A DNA stretch of 64,000 nt, from positions 42,997,257-43,061,256 of the forward strand of contig OY970834.1 in NCBI GenBank assembly GCA_963853835.1, given 5' to 3'. Every line of letters begins with the position of its first letter. The first letter of the stretch is position 1. Below are positions 34,885 to 46,698 of this stretch, one piece after another. This DNA comes from Calendula officinalis. Its lineage: Eukaryota; Streptophyta; Magnoliopsida; Asterales; Asteraceae. A model generated the notes under the pieces. It was not told the origin of the DNA. It saw nothing but the letters and a program-made list of their open reading frames with translations, and searched no databases. Position numbers and translations under genes: made by a program.

Positions 34885-36101
34885 GATAAAACTGCAAAAA
34901 TGGTCCCTGTGGTTTAGATATTTTTAGGAAAATGGTCTAAACCTTCAAAAAATTGGATAAATGGTCCTTTTGAAAAACCTTATTTGTGGATATAGTCCTT
35001 GATGCTAACATCCGTTAATTTGGATCTGTTAACTTACGTCCTTTTTATTTGGAGGGACCTATTTTGACAAAATTCTAAATATGATTTGTCCTCCTGAAAT
35101 CTCCGGCCGTTGACTTTGGTCGAATTTACATTCACATAAGCTCAACGGTGTGTTATTGAGAGATTTAGAGATGTCGGTGCAGTAACCATCGCCTCTCTCC
35201 ACCAGAAGCTTTCATGGCTTCTCATCTTCAACCTCTTTTCATTCTTTTTCTTCTCACTGTCACACATTCATTAGCTACCCAAACAATACAATTCAATAAT
35301 CGATCTCTTCTTCTTAAGGTCATTAAAGATCACGAAACCCACCAATACACAGCCCAGTTGCTCATCGGAACTCCTCAACCGCCGACCAAACTTCTTGTTC
35401 ATCTTCCGGTCAATCTATCTAGATTAATTGCCCACCTTCGTCTCCATCTCTGAACTTTATCCGCCATGGCTCCCTACAATGCTTGATGAAAAAAATCTGA
35501 TGCTTAAAGAATGATATCTACAACCATTTGTGATATTCACCAAGAAAACCCACTGGAGAAACCAATTTCGGAGATCTAGTCGAAGATGTCATCACCATGG
35601 TTTGGCTTCGGTCTCAACCGTCGACAGGTTTTTGTTTTCGTGTTCGCCGAACTTATTTATTGAAAGGTTTGGTAACCGGTGCTAATGGCGTACTGGGTTT
35701 TGGGAGGTCAAAGATTGGTTTACAATATCAGATGGCCAGCAACTTTGACTTCATCGGCCGGATTTATAATGTTCGGTAACGGTACCGGCATCTCTAAATC
35801 TCTCTCTTACACACCCCTGAGCTCAACCCATGGTGTTGATGGGTACTATGTTAATGTAAATTCGATCAACGTCAACAACTGGAAATTGGCCGGAGGACAA
35901 ATCATATTTAGAGTTTTGTCAAAATAGGTCCCTCCAGATGAAAGGGACATAAGTTAACAGATCCAAATTAATGGATGTTAACATCAAGGACTATATCCAC
36001 AAACAAGGTTTTCCAAAAGGACCATTTATCCAATTTTTTAAAGGTTTGGACCATTTTCCTGAAAAAATCTAAACCACAGGGACCATTTTTGCAGTTTTGT
36101 C
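34885..36101 (+). mobile_element. Pack-MULE: Mutator-like element with a captured protease-like gene
   Basis: Terminal inverted repeats of about 210 bp start GATAAAACTGCAAAAATGGT and differ from each other at only about one base in ten or fewer. A perfect 9-bp duplication, TTATATTAA, flanks the element (34876-34884 and 36102-36110). There is no transposase. The interior (about 35110-35900) is unlike the arms, is richer in GC, and encodes broken pieces of an aspartic-protease-family protein. A long-TIR MULE carrying host gene pieces is the definition of a Pack-MULE. Confidence 0.88.
35214..35912 (+). pseudogene. Captured basic 7S globulin/gamma-conglutin-like fragment
   Basis: The fragment begins with an ATG and a signal-peptide-like sequence (MASHLQPLFILFLLTVTHSL) and continues with an aspartic-protease N-lobe motif (YTAQLLIGTPQPPTKLLVHL). 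Further on, in other frames, come LLKGLVTGANGVLGFGRSKI and GLQYQMASNFDF, then SLSYTPLSSTHGVDGYYVNV and NSINVNNWKL. The order matches plant basic 7S globulin-like proteins (extracellular, pepsin-fold, generally with inhibitor or receptor-like roles rather than proteolysis; family knowledge). Frameshifts and internal deletions separate the parts and the second half of the protein is missing, so no functional product is expected. Confidence 0.7.
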
Positions 36102-36110
36102 TTATATTAA

Positions 36111-36869
36111 TTATATACTTGCACACTTATGATCATACTACTTCTCATTCATTTACTTATTATTTCTAAGCACAAACTATTTTATACTTTTTTAAGTATG
36201 ATGATACTTTTTTTTTTTCTATTTCTATATAAGAATCATGAAGAAAATAAAGAGTATAATACCCAACTATATCAATTTTAAGAAAAAGGTTTGTAAAAAA
36301 AAAAACAATATCGACGACTTTTTTAATAAACTATATAAAACAATATAATGATAAGAGTGGTGTGTATAAATTCATTATTGGATACGAAGTGTGTGCCGAA
36401 AGTTAGCCTCGCATCTTATAATATTGAAGCATTTCCATGATTTGTTTCAAATAAAAGGTTGCATTTTATGTGGTTTAATAAAAAGAGATTATGGATGGTT
36501 GTGTTTTTTGTTGAATAAAGTCATTGCATCCTCCTTATTTTGAGTCATAAATGTCAAATCAAACAGTAAAAGTGTTATCACGACGAGACGTTTTCCCATG
36601 CTTAATTCTTCATTTTTCTATATTATTTTTCTTTTTCTTTAAGGCATACCATAAAGGTGTCTAATGTGGCATATGATAACGGCGTGAAGGGCTATGAAAC
36701 ACCACCTCCACCATGCCGTGAAAACTTTTCATGGTAAGGCAATGGCCACAAGCACATACGATCACGTGAAAAAAAAGCAATCGATTTTGGCTGAGGAACC
36801 ACGTGGAAGATCGCCTCCCTTCACATGTCATATGTGTTGTTATATGGATATTTCCTCTAAAATGATGTA
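36111..36869. other. Intergenic stretch, nothing recognised
   Basis: AT-rich sequence with only short unsupported ORFs (for example 36694-36915, which runs into the next MITE). Confidence 0.4.
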
Positions 36870-37184
36870 CTTCCTCCGATTCAAAATAAGTGATACACTT
36901 TCCTTTTTGGGGTGATTCAAAATAAGTGATACACTTTGAAAAATTGCCTTATTTGGCAAAAAAAAAATGAGACCCTCAACCACTAACTATCTACTTTAAC
37001 AAAGTGAAATGACCTCTTTACCCTTACTTTTTACTTTTAAACATCATTAACCCCACTTTATTCAAAAAGTGTGGGACCCATTCCCCACTAACCATCTAAT
37101 TAATCTAATTTAACCATCATTATAATCTTTTGCCTCAAAAAGCGTGAAATCCAAAGTGTATCACTAATTTTGAATCGGAGGAAG
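36870..37184 (-). mobile_element. Stowaway-like MITE, copy D
   Basis: Same family, opposite orientation to copies A-C. Ends CTTCCTCCGATTCAAAATAA and complement, flanked by TA (36868-36869, 37185-37186). Confidence 0.9.
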
Positions 37185-38293
37185 TATTATGGTTAATTAC
37201 TTAGGTGTATATGATGCGACGATAATTATAATGTGATCTTGTGGACCTATACTGAGTATCCTAAAGACATTTGTGCCATAAGAAGATTGTGCAACGGTTC
37301 AAATATATTTACAACTTACTTATAATTCATACGAAGTATAAGATTTGTGTGTAAATGAGATTATAATTCATATATTGTATGTTTGAGACAATATGATACT
37401 AGAAATCCCAATAACAAAGTAGATTATGTTTGAGAGAAAGTAGACTATAACTCATTTATAATTTTATCTTTCCAACAAATAGCTTGTAACCTTACGATAA
37501 TAAAGATCATTATTGTTGCATAAAGTTTAATACTAGAAATCTCTTCCAACACACAATCAGCTGTTTATTAATAATGTATATAGTCATAGCTACGGGGTGT
37601 TATGGGTGTAGAACACATAATCTTATGCTTCTTGTTGTAAAGAATAACTCATTTTACCAATTGAGTTGTGCACCGTCAAAAAGAAAAAGAACATTATTAA
37701 TCAAATGTACGGGATTACAAAGCAGATTTACCGAAGGATTAAAAGTCTCGTAAATACATCCAATTAAAAGCTTCGGTTTTATAAATAAGTAAAATATATC
37801 TTGAATTATTACAAACTTAGGATCAATTTCTAAAGGGGCGCAGAGAAATCGAGGTCTACTCAATATCCATCACTCTGCTTTAAAACAAAGAAAAAAGAAA
37901 AGAATGATAAAAGTAGGGGAGGATCTAGTATGGTGTCCGGGCAATCCCTGAAACTTTTCCAAATAGTTTAAAAATAGCGTTAAAATTCTTAAATTTTCTT
38001 TTTATTAGTGTATGTGCAACCCCTGAGAATAAAATGTGCAACCAGTGACACCCCTCAACTTTTTCTCTGGGTCCGCCACTGGATAAAAGATGTCACCGTC
38101 ATCAATAAATACCCCGGGTTTCTCCGTACTCTTTTGTTTCTTGTAGCCATGTGCATGTTGCAAACAACCTCGATCACATATATTTGTTGACAATATTTAT
38201 TTGAATACAAGAAGGCTGCTCGATATGAGCACTTTACGTGTGTGAGGGTCCGGGGTGGCATTGCTTCACGCCAAGGTTTGATATGAGCACTAA
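37185..38293. other. Intergenic region, no gene seen
   Basis: About 1.1 kb of AT-rich sequence with short unsupported ORFs on both strands. GAGAATTTAT-type repeats were not found. A short direct repeat, GATATGAGCACT, occurs at 38222-38233 and 38279-38290, just before the next element. Confidence 0.4.
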
Positions 38294-39452
38294 GGGTACG
38301 TTTGGTACAGAGAATGAAATTGCAGGGAAATGGTTGCAGAGAATGGAATTGCAGAGAAAGGGAATTAGTCTGGAGAAAGAGAATTGATTGTTCTGTTTGG
38401 TAGCACAGAGACTTGAACAGAGAATTGCAGCAGAGAATCATTTCTCTTGTTTGGTATAAAAAAAAAATCAGTAGAGAATTGTACAAAACTCGTAACATCA
38501 CTTTCATACACCATCTTCTCCATGTTATCACGCCTATTATGATAACTCATTAAATATTTTGTATTTAACGATCTTGATTCAATCGAACGACGGAAACGAT
38601 GACTACACATCATCCACCAACGAATCATAACACACATGGCATAAAATGCACCTATGACAACCATTCTTTTTCTCAATGGTAATCTTGTCATCTCAACTAC
38701 ACAATATTCATAAAACAGTCAATTGAAAGTATTTTTCCAAATTATTATAACCTGCAACATAATACTTGGCCCTATTGATAAATACAGAATTTATAAAAGA
38801 TATATAGTTGTTGCTGGACGAATGTGATACATAAAACATATAGATAATTGGCCCTATGTATAATAGATATGTAAATATGATGCTGATGCCGTTCAATGAG
38901 AGAAAAAAAATCAAAATTGATACATAAAACATGTGGCGGACGATTGTGATACATAAAACATATATATAATCAAAAGGAACCATGTGATACATTAAATATT
39001 GAAACGTAGATACATAATTGTTGCTGGACGGAATTGCTAGATTAACCTGTGATACATCAAATAATGTATAATAGAGAGACAGAGAGATAGAGTTCGAGAG
39101 ATAGATAACGAGATTAACCTGGAAGAAGTGGCGGACGAATTGTTGCTGGACGAAATTGTGGCAGACAATTGATGACGGAATTGCAGTGGACGGAGATTGC
39201 AGCGGACGAAATTGAGGACGAAGGGTTTCTGCGCAAACGTATAAAGAAAAGAAGAGGGCTTTGTGATTCTCTATGTGTTTTTTTTAAGTCTCGACATATC
39301 ATTCTCTCCTTTTCCCCTTATTTAGTAGGGAATTAAAATTAGGGAAAAAGAAAAGTTTTTTTTCTCCATCTTCTTTTCTCAATGTAACCAAATAAGAGAC
39401 TTTACCTTTATTTCCCTTTCTCTCCCTTCAAATCTCTGTACCAAACGCACCC
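38294..39452 (-). mobile_element. PIF/Harbinger-type element, internally deleted
   Basis: Ends GGGTACGTTTGGTACAGAGA and TCTCTGTACCAAACGCACCC are inverted repeats flanked by TAA (38291-38293 and 39453-39455), as for PIF/Harbinger. On the - strand an ORF at 38365-38691 contains YHNRRDNMEKMVYESDVTSF, which resembles the N-terminal region (DUF8040-like) preceding Harbinger transposases. The catalytic DDE part is missing. The middle has several repeats of GATACATAAAACATAT and of a GGCGGACGA..TGTTGCTGGACG motif. Confidence 0.75.
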
Positions 39453-39455
39453 TAA

Positions 39456-40100
39456 GGCCTCTCCCAACCCTTACCCATCACTAAACTCATCAGTAACGCC
39501 ACGTCATCACATCCTTACTGACACGCTACTGACACGGTCGTGCCAACCCTATCCATCACTAACCCATCACTAAACCCATCATTTCCACATCATCATTTTT
39601 AATTAAATTAAATAATTATAAAATAAATAAATTATATTGATTTAAAAATAGATTAATTAAATAAAAATATGATGTTAAATTTAAAAAATTACATTTAGAA
39701 ATATATTAATTTAAACTTATTTTTTTCTGAAAAAAAGTATTATATTTTTATTCCTAAAACAAATATATAATTTATTTTAAAATTGAAAAAACAAATATAA
39801 AAAAAAGAGAAAAAAGCAATTTTTTATTAAAACAATGAAAAATATACAAGCTTTTAAGCTTGATGTACAACCCCAACCCCCTCCCCTACCCCTCTTCCTC
39901 TTCCTCTTCCCCCCCCCCCCCCCCTCTCTCTCTCTCTCTTCCCCTCTCTCTTCCGGCACCCACGACGGATTCTCGCCCCCGTCCTCACCCCGACGTCCCC
40001 CTCACGACGGCATCCACGACGGCTCGGTGCCAACGCCGTCGTGGGCGACGGCAAAAAAACGCCCTCGACGGGCTCCCCCGACGTGCCGTTGGCACGGGTC
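39456..40100 (-). mobile_element. Harbinger-type MITE adjoining the previous element
   Basis: The left end GGCCTCTCCCAACCC and right end CCGTTGGCACGGGTC are partly complementary, and TAA lies on both sides (39453-39455 and 40101-40103). The right part resembles the MITE at 24527-25034 in reverse orientation (GACCCGTGCCAACGG against GACCGGTGCCATCGG, followed by a GC-rich block and a CT/GA microsatellite). The left boundary is less certain than the right. Confidence 0.55.
39890..39952. repeat. Poly-C plus CT microsatellite
   Basis: A CCTCTTCCT-rich lead-in is followed by a C run of about 16 (39909-39924) and a CT repeat (39924-39940). Such a tract is likely to be length-variable. Confidence 0.9.
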
Positions 40101-40103
40101 TAA

Positions 40104-41640
40104 AGAGATAATCTTTGCCAATAGCAGTTTGATATTTTAACTTATAAAAAAATATATTAATTACCCTTACAATACAAGAAAGATATCCAAACCAATCACA
40201 ATAAAAAAAAAGGAAAATTGCTTTAACCTGTTTTAAACCCATGGTACAATGCCCGGTATCGTTTGGCGAGTTTTAGCGTTGCCAAATTATTTTTGGTGCG
40301 TGTTTGGCGAGTTTTAGCGTTGCCAAATTATTTTTTGTGCGTGTTTAACATCACCACACCCAGAGGCGAGATTAGAAATTTCCACTAGAAAAGATGAAGA
40401 TCAAAGGAAATACGCCCCTTTGCTAGGATCCTGCTACCCGCAGACCAGGCGATGTCGGTGGGGGACGTCCTCCAGCACACTATTAAAAAACAAATTTAAC
40501 ATAAAAAACCCTACTAAAATTTAAAAATAAGTCATCTCACATTTATAAGCATCATTCATTTTAAAACTAAGCCGAAAGATATTGACTAGTCCACTGGCTA
40601 AAATAATTATTAGCCCAAAATGCTTTATGTTTATAAGTCCGAACTCCAAAGCCTATTTCTCTTTATAGTCGGCCCAAAAACTTGAGTTGTTAACTATTAA
40701 CCGAGTTCCCTGCCTTAGTTGTGTAACTTGTGTTTTTAATACAACCGTTTTCTTCTCAAGGAAGCTCTCTAGTCTTTATGCTCTCTGTTTCTTGGTTTAT
40801 AGAAGAGATTATGAGTTTTGTTAGCATTTCTTTGTATAGATTCATAGTGTTTATGAATCCTTGTTAATCTTTTGTATGAGAAATTTGTAATTAGTATTTA
40901 TCTCTTGTAATCTTTGACGGGTAGATTGTTATTTATGAAATTAGTTTATATTTTGTACTTTTGCAGCGACTTCAACAATTAAACAAATTAAGGTCTTATT
41001 TTTGCAACACAAAATTCATTGATATTGTACGGAAATTTTGGGGTTACTGTATCCACCACATTGTGGCTTCTTGCCATGTTATCACCACATTACATGGTAC
41101 GATGCTCATACCGAGTAATCTAAGAAGTTTATATAGTGAATTCAAACTTACAATTTTTTTTTATTTGAACACTTCTAATCTCATGTAATTATGAAATAAA
41201 TTAGATAAATCATTATTCTCTTAATGTAGAGCACGTCTTTATTTGTAACTCTCTCTGTCACACGTTTTATTGAACGAAGATTCATTATTGACTTAACTAT
41301 AAAATATGAGGATTAATTAATTGTTTGTTAATCTACCATTAAAACTTGTCAATTTAAGACACTCCGTAGAACATTTCCTTCCCTATAATCCCTCCCAATC
41401 ATTCCTTCCTAAAATGGTCTTGTTTCGATCCACACACTTCCATTCGTTTTTGCTATCTCTCTCGACCTTTCTCTCTCACTCTCTCTCTTTCCTTCTTTCT
41501 CTGTCTCTTTCTCTCAAAAACCTTAATCTCTCTCTTCAACATCTCAAAACCCTATTCAAACTTTTGTTTCCATCATTCTAACACAAATTATCCCAATATA
41601 ATTTCGTCTAATATCCGCCAAGACCGAAATCGTTCATCCG
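40104..41640. other. Intergenic region and promoter/5' UTR of the CDPK gene
   Basis: No gene is seen in the first kilobase. A CT-rich leader at about 41440-41520 (repeats of CTCTCTCT and TTTCTCTC) directly precedes the kinase ATG and probably belongs to its promoter or 5' UTR, as is common in plant genes. No clear TATA box was chosen. Confidence 0.45.
40257..40342. repeat. Tandem duplication of a 43-44 bp unit
   Basis: TTTGGCGAGTTTTAGCGTTG followed by CCAAATTATTTTT and GTGCGTG occurs twice in direct succession, differing by one T and one G/T change. No function is suggested. Confidence 0.9.
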
Positions 41641-44600
41641 ATGGGGAACTGTTGTTCCTCAAAAGAACCTCCGACACATGATGGTCCCGAACATCGTCCC
41701 AATCAAAACAACCGAGAAAGGACGCAAAACGATGCGTCAAGAGACACCGCCACATCATCACCCACCTCAAAATCCGGCAGGCCATCCCCCATTGGCACAG
41801 TTCTGGGGCGGCCAATGGAGGATGTCCGCACTGTTTACACCATCGGAAAAGAGCTTGGTCGAGGCCAATTCGGTGTCACTCATTTATGTACTAATAAAAA
41901 AACGGGAGAACAATTTGCATGCAAAACAATTGCAAAACGAAAACTTGTAAATAAAGAAGATATGGAAGATGTTAGAAGGGAAGTACAAATCATGCATCAT
42001 TTGAGTGGTCAACGGAATATCGTTGACCTTAAAGGTGCATTTGAAGATAAGCATTCGGTTCATTTGGTAATGGAGTTGTGTGCGGGTGGAGAGTTATTCG
42101 ATCGAATTATTGCAAAGGGTTATTACACCGAAAGAGGTGCTGCATCTTTGCTTAGAACAATTGTTCAAATCGTGCATACGTGTCACTCAATGGGAGTTAT
42201 TCATAGAGATTTGAAACCCGAAAATTTTCTTCTTTTAAATAAAGACGAAGATGCCCCCCTTAAGGCTACAGATTTTGGTCTCTCAGTGTTTTACAAACAA
42301 GGTAAATTATATATAAATATATATCTCCATCATTTCCTGAAAAACAGTCTATCTACCTTCTGATAGATCTATGACTATTTACGTCTTATTTGAAGAGATT
42401 GTGTATCGTTATTGTTGTATACATCTGTATTGTTTCACATTTCAAATTCATAAAAAAGATTCTAATTTTAACGATTTAACGCAGGTGAGATATTTAACGA
42501 TATTGTTGGAAGTGCATATTATATCGCACCCGAAGTCTTGAAAAGAAAATATGGTCCGGAAGTTGATATATGGAGCATTGGTGTCATGTTATATATTCTT
42601 CTTTGTGGCGTTCCTCCTTTTTGGGCAGGTAAGGTAGAGATTCGCTAATGTCGAAAGTTAATACTTCCTCAAAACTACAATAAATGATACATTGTTAATT
42701 TCATGATTTTTGACCCAAAAAACTAAAACAAAGGTTAAGATAAATTAAAGTTGTTTGATAGCGGATGATGAGTAGTGCAAATAAAGTGATATTAGTTACG
42801 TTAAAATATAAAAGTAAGAGTAAAAATATCAGTTCAATATATTAAAAAAGATAGTTAGTGGTGTGTCAAATGATGTAAATTATCAAAGTGTATCACTTAT
42901 TTTGTAACTGCTAAAAATAGAAAATGTATAATTTATTGTAATGAGACGATGAAAAATTTGTTCTAATAATTACAGAATCAGAGCATGGAATATTTAATGC
43001 AATATTGCGTGGGCATGTGGATTTTACAAGTGAGCCGTGGCCTTCAATATCTCCACAGGCGAAAGATCTAGTTAGGAAGATGTTAAATTCAGATCCGAGG
43101 CAACGGATGACAGCACATCAAGTGCTTTGTAAGTAGTAAAGATATATATGTGAATTTAGTGGTATTTCATTATATGAAATAATAGGAATTTTACAATGTA
43201 ATGCAATAAGCTGATAAGCTAATAAACCTTTTTTATATAAGCTTTATAAACACGCTCGTTATCTATGGCATGATCGATAAAATGTTGGGTTCTTTTTTGT
43301 ATAGCTCATCCATGGATTAAAGAAGATGGTGAGGCACCTGATGTACCACTTGATAATGCTGTGATGGGTAGGCTAAAACAATTTAGAGCCATGAACAAGT
43401 TCAAGAAAGTTGCTCTTCGGGTATTTAATAAACCTAATACAAGTATTAATCTTCTATCGGTTAGAATCCGGTTAGTCGGGTTTGGGTTGGTCGAGTTTGT
43501 CAAGTTGACCCGATTGGGTTGGTCCGGTTACACCCAAATTAGGATTTTTAGGTAAAAATGAAAAATATATTTAAAGTTTATGAATTTTGATTTAACACCT
43601 GTAGTCGTTAATTGATTTTTAATGAATGATGTATAGTTATTAATATGCTAATTTATTGTTTAATTGTTAAAAATATCTTAAATTTTAAAGGGAAAAAACC
43701 TTTAAACTTCAATTGGGTCTAATCGGGTCAACCCGGTAAAGGTAAACAATCCTAAACTAATATCTGATCCGATAAAGAATCGAGTTAAAAACCCTGGTAT
43801 CAATATAAAGGTATAAAACCAGAATACACTCGATCCGACTAGCATGATCATGTTCGAGTTTGGGTCGGTTCCTATTATCTTAATAACCCTTTTAATTACT
43901 CTATATCTCCTCAAATTAATATATGGTAAAACACGTATCTAATGAATTTGCAATTTTTCCGATTGAGTAGGTTATTGCAGGATGCTTGTCCGAGGAAGAA
44001 ATCATGGGCTTAAAACAAATGTTTAAAGGGATTGATGTCGATAACAACGGAACAATAACGCTCGAAGAGCTAAAACGAGGCCTTTCCAAACAAGGAACAA
44101 AGCTAACCGAAGCTGAAGTTAAACAACTAATGGAAGCTGTAAGATATCGTTTATTTGAGTCTTAATTACTGGAAATTTACATGTAATTAAAAACTAATTT
44201 GATGATTTATAAAAATGGAAATAAAACTGCAGGCTGATGCAGATGGGAATGGAACCATAGATTATGACGAGTTCATAACAGCAACGATGCATATGAACAG
44301 AATGGATAGAGAAGAGCATCTTTACACTGCATTCCAATACTTTGATAAAGATAACAGTGGGTAAGTAGCTTTTAGATTTTTGTAAGTTAAACACCATGGA
44401 AAATGTCACAATATCAAGTTATTTACAAACGCCACATTTGCTCCCACTTTTTGTGATACTTTTATTAGTGACAAGTTTTTGAATTTTAGTGACTTTTCAT
44501 GGTTTTAAAAGACTCGTCTTGGCTTCTAACTATGCCTCACCAAGGCTTGATCAGCCTTGACCATGCAGTCACGCCATGGTCCCAGAATTGGACGTAAGGC

Positions 44601-45613
44601 CTGTGTATGCATGGGTCCAACTTGACTCACATTTACACATAATAATTTTGTTATTACGTGTATTATAAAAAAACTGAGTTATATGAGCCAAATATATATT
44701 GTTAATTAGTTATAAGAATGATTTAATATGCTAGAGATGAAGAATAAAAATTAATGAACTATGTTAGAAGTTTATAACTTGGAGTTTTTTCATCTTTGTT
44801 TGTGTATATATAATTATAATTTATGTATAAAATTATCGCGTTAGATCACGCCTTAGAAATTGTCATGGCCTCACCATGACTTCTAAAGCTTAAGTCTTGA
44901 CTATACCGTCACACGACACCTCACATTATTTAAAACTTTGTTTTTTTATGTGTCACTTTTTGTTGAAAAGAATGAATGCCCTCCTCCCTGTTTCATAAAT
45001 AAGTATGCTAACTCCTCAATCTGTTCTCCATTACAAAACGAGAGAATAGTTTGTTAAATCTGATCATTTTCTATGATGTCAGGTACATAACTATAGAAGA
45101 AATGGAGCAAGCTATCAAAGAATATGGAATGAGTGATGGAAGGGACATAAAAGAAATAATATCCGAGATTGATACCGATCACGTAAGTAATATAATGAAT
45201 ACAAAAGTAATTAACTCCGTGATCACAAAAATATCACGGGTAGGCCAGTCACATGCAAGTTCAGGAGGTGTCCATGAACAAATCTCTTCTTCCCATCGGG
45301 CCCCCAAATTTTACCTTTATCTGTTAATATATTATTCATTATGGACCAAAATCCTTGAAATTAAATACAAATTAGAATCTTATTGCTTTTAATTTTAGAA
45401 TTTATAAATTTTAGGACATTTTTTGATAAATTGCACAAGACCTCCAAATTCTCAGGGTCTGCCTTGATCATGGGGCAAGTGAATGACTATATATTGATTT
45501 TGCAGGATGGACGGATCAATTATGATGAGTTTGTGGCAATGATGAGAAAAGGCACTAGAGAAAACAGCGTAAATCCAAAAAGACGAAGAGATTCGTTTGT
45601 TCCAACAAATTGA
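41641..45613 (+). CDS. CPK17: Calcium-dependent protein kinase, CPK17/34-like
   Basis: Eight exons (41641-42301, 42485-42628, 42976-43128, 43305-43420, 43971-44138, 44233-44360, 45083-45182, 45506-45613) sum to 1578 nt, 525 residues. The N-terminus MGNCC has Gly2 for myristoylation and Cys4/Cys5 for palmitoylation, so plasma-membrane attachment is expected. The kinase domain is complete: GKELGRGQFGVTHLC loop, CKTIAKR lysine, HRDLKPENFLL, DFGLSVFYK, and SAYYIAPEV. The autoinhibitory junction follows ([20 protein letters not shown]), then four EF hands: DVDNNGTITLEEL, DADGNGTIDYDEF, DKDNSGYITIEEM and DTDHDGRINYDEF. Calcium binding releases the junction and activates Ser/Thr phosphorylation. Remembered similarity is highest to Arabidopsis CPK17/CPK34, which act in pollen tubes; orthology is inference. 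Introns four and three are enlarged, and intron three holds a decayed Stowaway copy. Confidence 0.95.
42664..42951 (+). mobile_element. Decayed Stowaway-like MITE, copy G, in a CDPK intron
   Basis: The left end CTTCCTCAAAACTACAATAAATGATA, the internal AAAAAGATAGTTAGTGG and the phrase AAGTGTATCACTTATTTTGT match the other six copies, but with many changes. The right end is badly eroded. It looks older than the other copies. Confidence 0.7.
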
Positions 45614-46689
45614 GTTGGCCCGTTGTTAGTATAGTCCAAAGATCAGAAGGTTGTTCATAGTATGATTCGAAATTTGTTGCAAAATTCACACCATGAAGCA
45701 AGGAGAATCGATGAATTTTCATTTGATATACAGAGAACTAATCACGAGCGGGATATTGATTCGAACTGGCAGCAAATTAAACCGATACATTTGTCATGTG
45801 TATATTTGTAATTACTAATAGAAAAAAGGTTAAACTTTATGGGATTTATAATTGGGATGTGATTTCTATATCACATAAACTACTTTGTACACCATAGTTA
45901 TTGTGTTACAGTGCTTGTACAATTTATTTTAAATATTTTACAATGTGGTGTATCAAATAGTTTATGACATATATAAATCACCTCCCTCTTGTAATTAGAA
46001 TTTTTTAATCTAGGGCGCCCAAAAAATAATAATATTGTCTATTAGATCTAGCTCGTCTCAAATCTATATGATCGCCGAAATTTTGACCATAATCTGTTAA
46101 AATATGAAAATTGAGACATATAATTGTGAATACAAACCAATTATAGATGGGAAATACGGGGCGTGCCGGATAAGTATTCGTTGTCGAATGTCGATCATTT
46201 AGTAGACCAAAAAACACGAGGAACATTTGATTGTAGAATGCTAGACATCACCTTACTATATTTTTGTAAGAGATGGCATCACAAATCAACATTTATTTTG
46301 AAAATTATTACAAAAATCTAATAAAATGAAAATCATGATACAATTATAGAAATGAGACCAAATTAAGAGTGAGAAACACCGGCCAACTACCAAAACCTCG
46401 ACCATCATCATTTAACATGTGACTTGTCCGTTGCGAGTCTTTGGGCTAGTATTGTGATACCGAGCCGAAACTCCTTTCTAATAACTCTGTTTCAGTATTT
46501 AAAAAAAATTGATACACCGGTTTTAAAATAAGAATAATCTCAATAATAGCAAATTTCAATTGAGACCTATCTTAATACGATCAGTTGTTTAGAGTTCACA
46601 AAATAGACATTTATTTCTTGAACCAGTTTTCTTGAAATCCACTCTTTCACGAAACACCGATTGTGAGAGTTTATTTCTTAAAAACATTA
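45614..46689. other. 3' flank of the CDPK gene and intergenic region
   Basis: The first few hundred bases probably contain the kinase 3' UTR. The remainder is AT-rich with no supported ORF or repeat. Confidence 0.4.
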
Positions 46690-46698
46690 TTTTGTTAA

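Noticed and set aside
39854..40242. Arg/Gly- and Pro/Ser-rich ORFs on both strands
   Set aside because: They are translations of a poly-C/CT microsatellite and a GC-rich MITE end.
43361..43914. ORFs in the CDPK intron around 43.4-43.9 kb
   Set aside because: They run through a splice donor into intron sequence; the kinase frame continues at 43971 with the expected residues.
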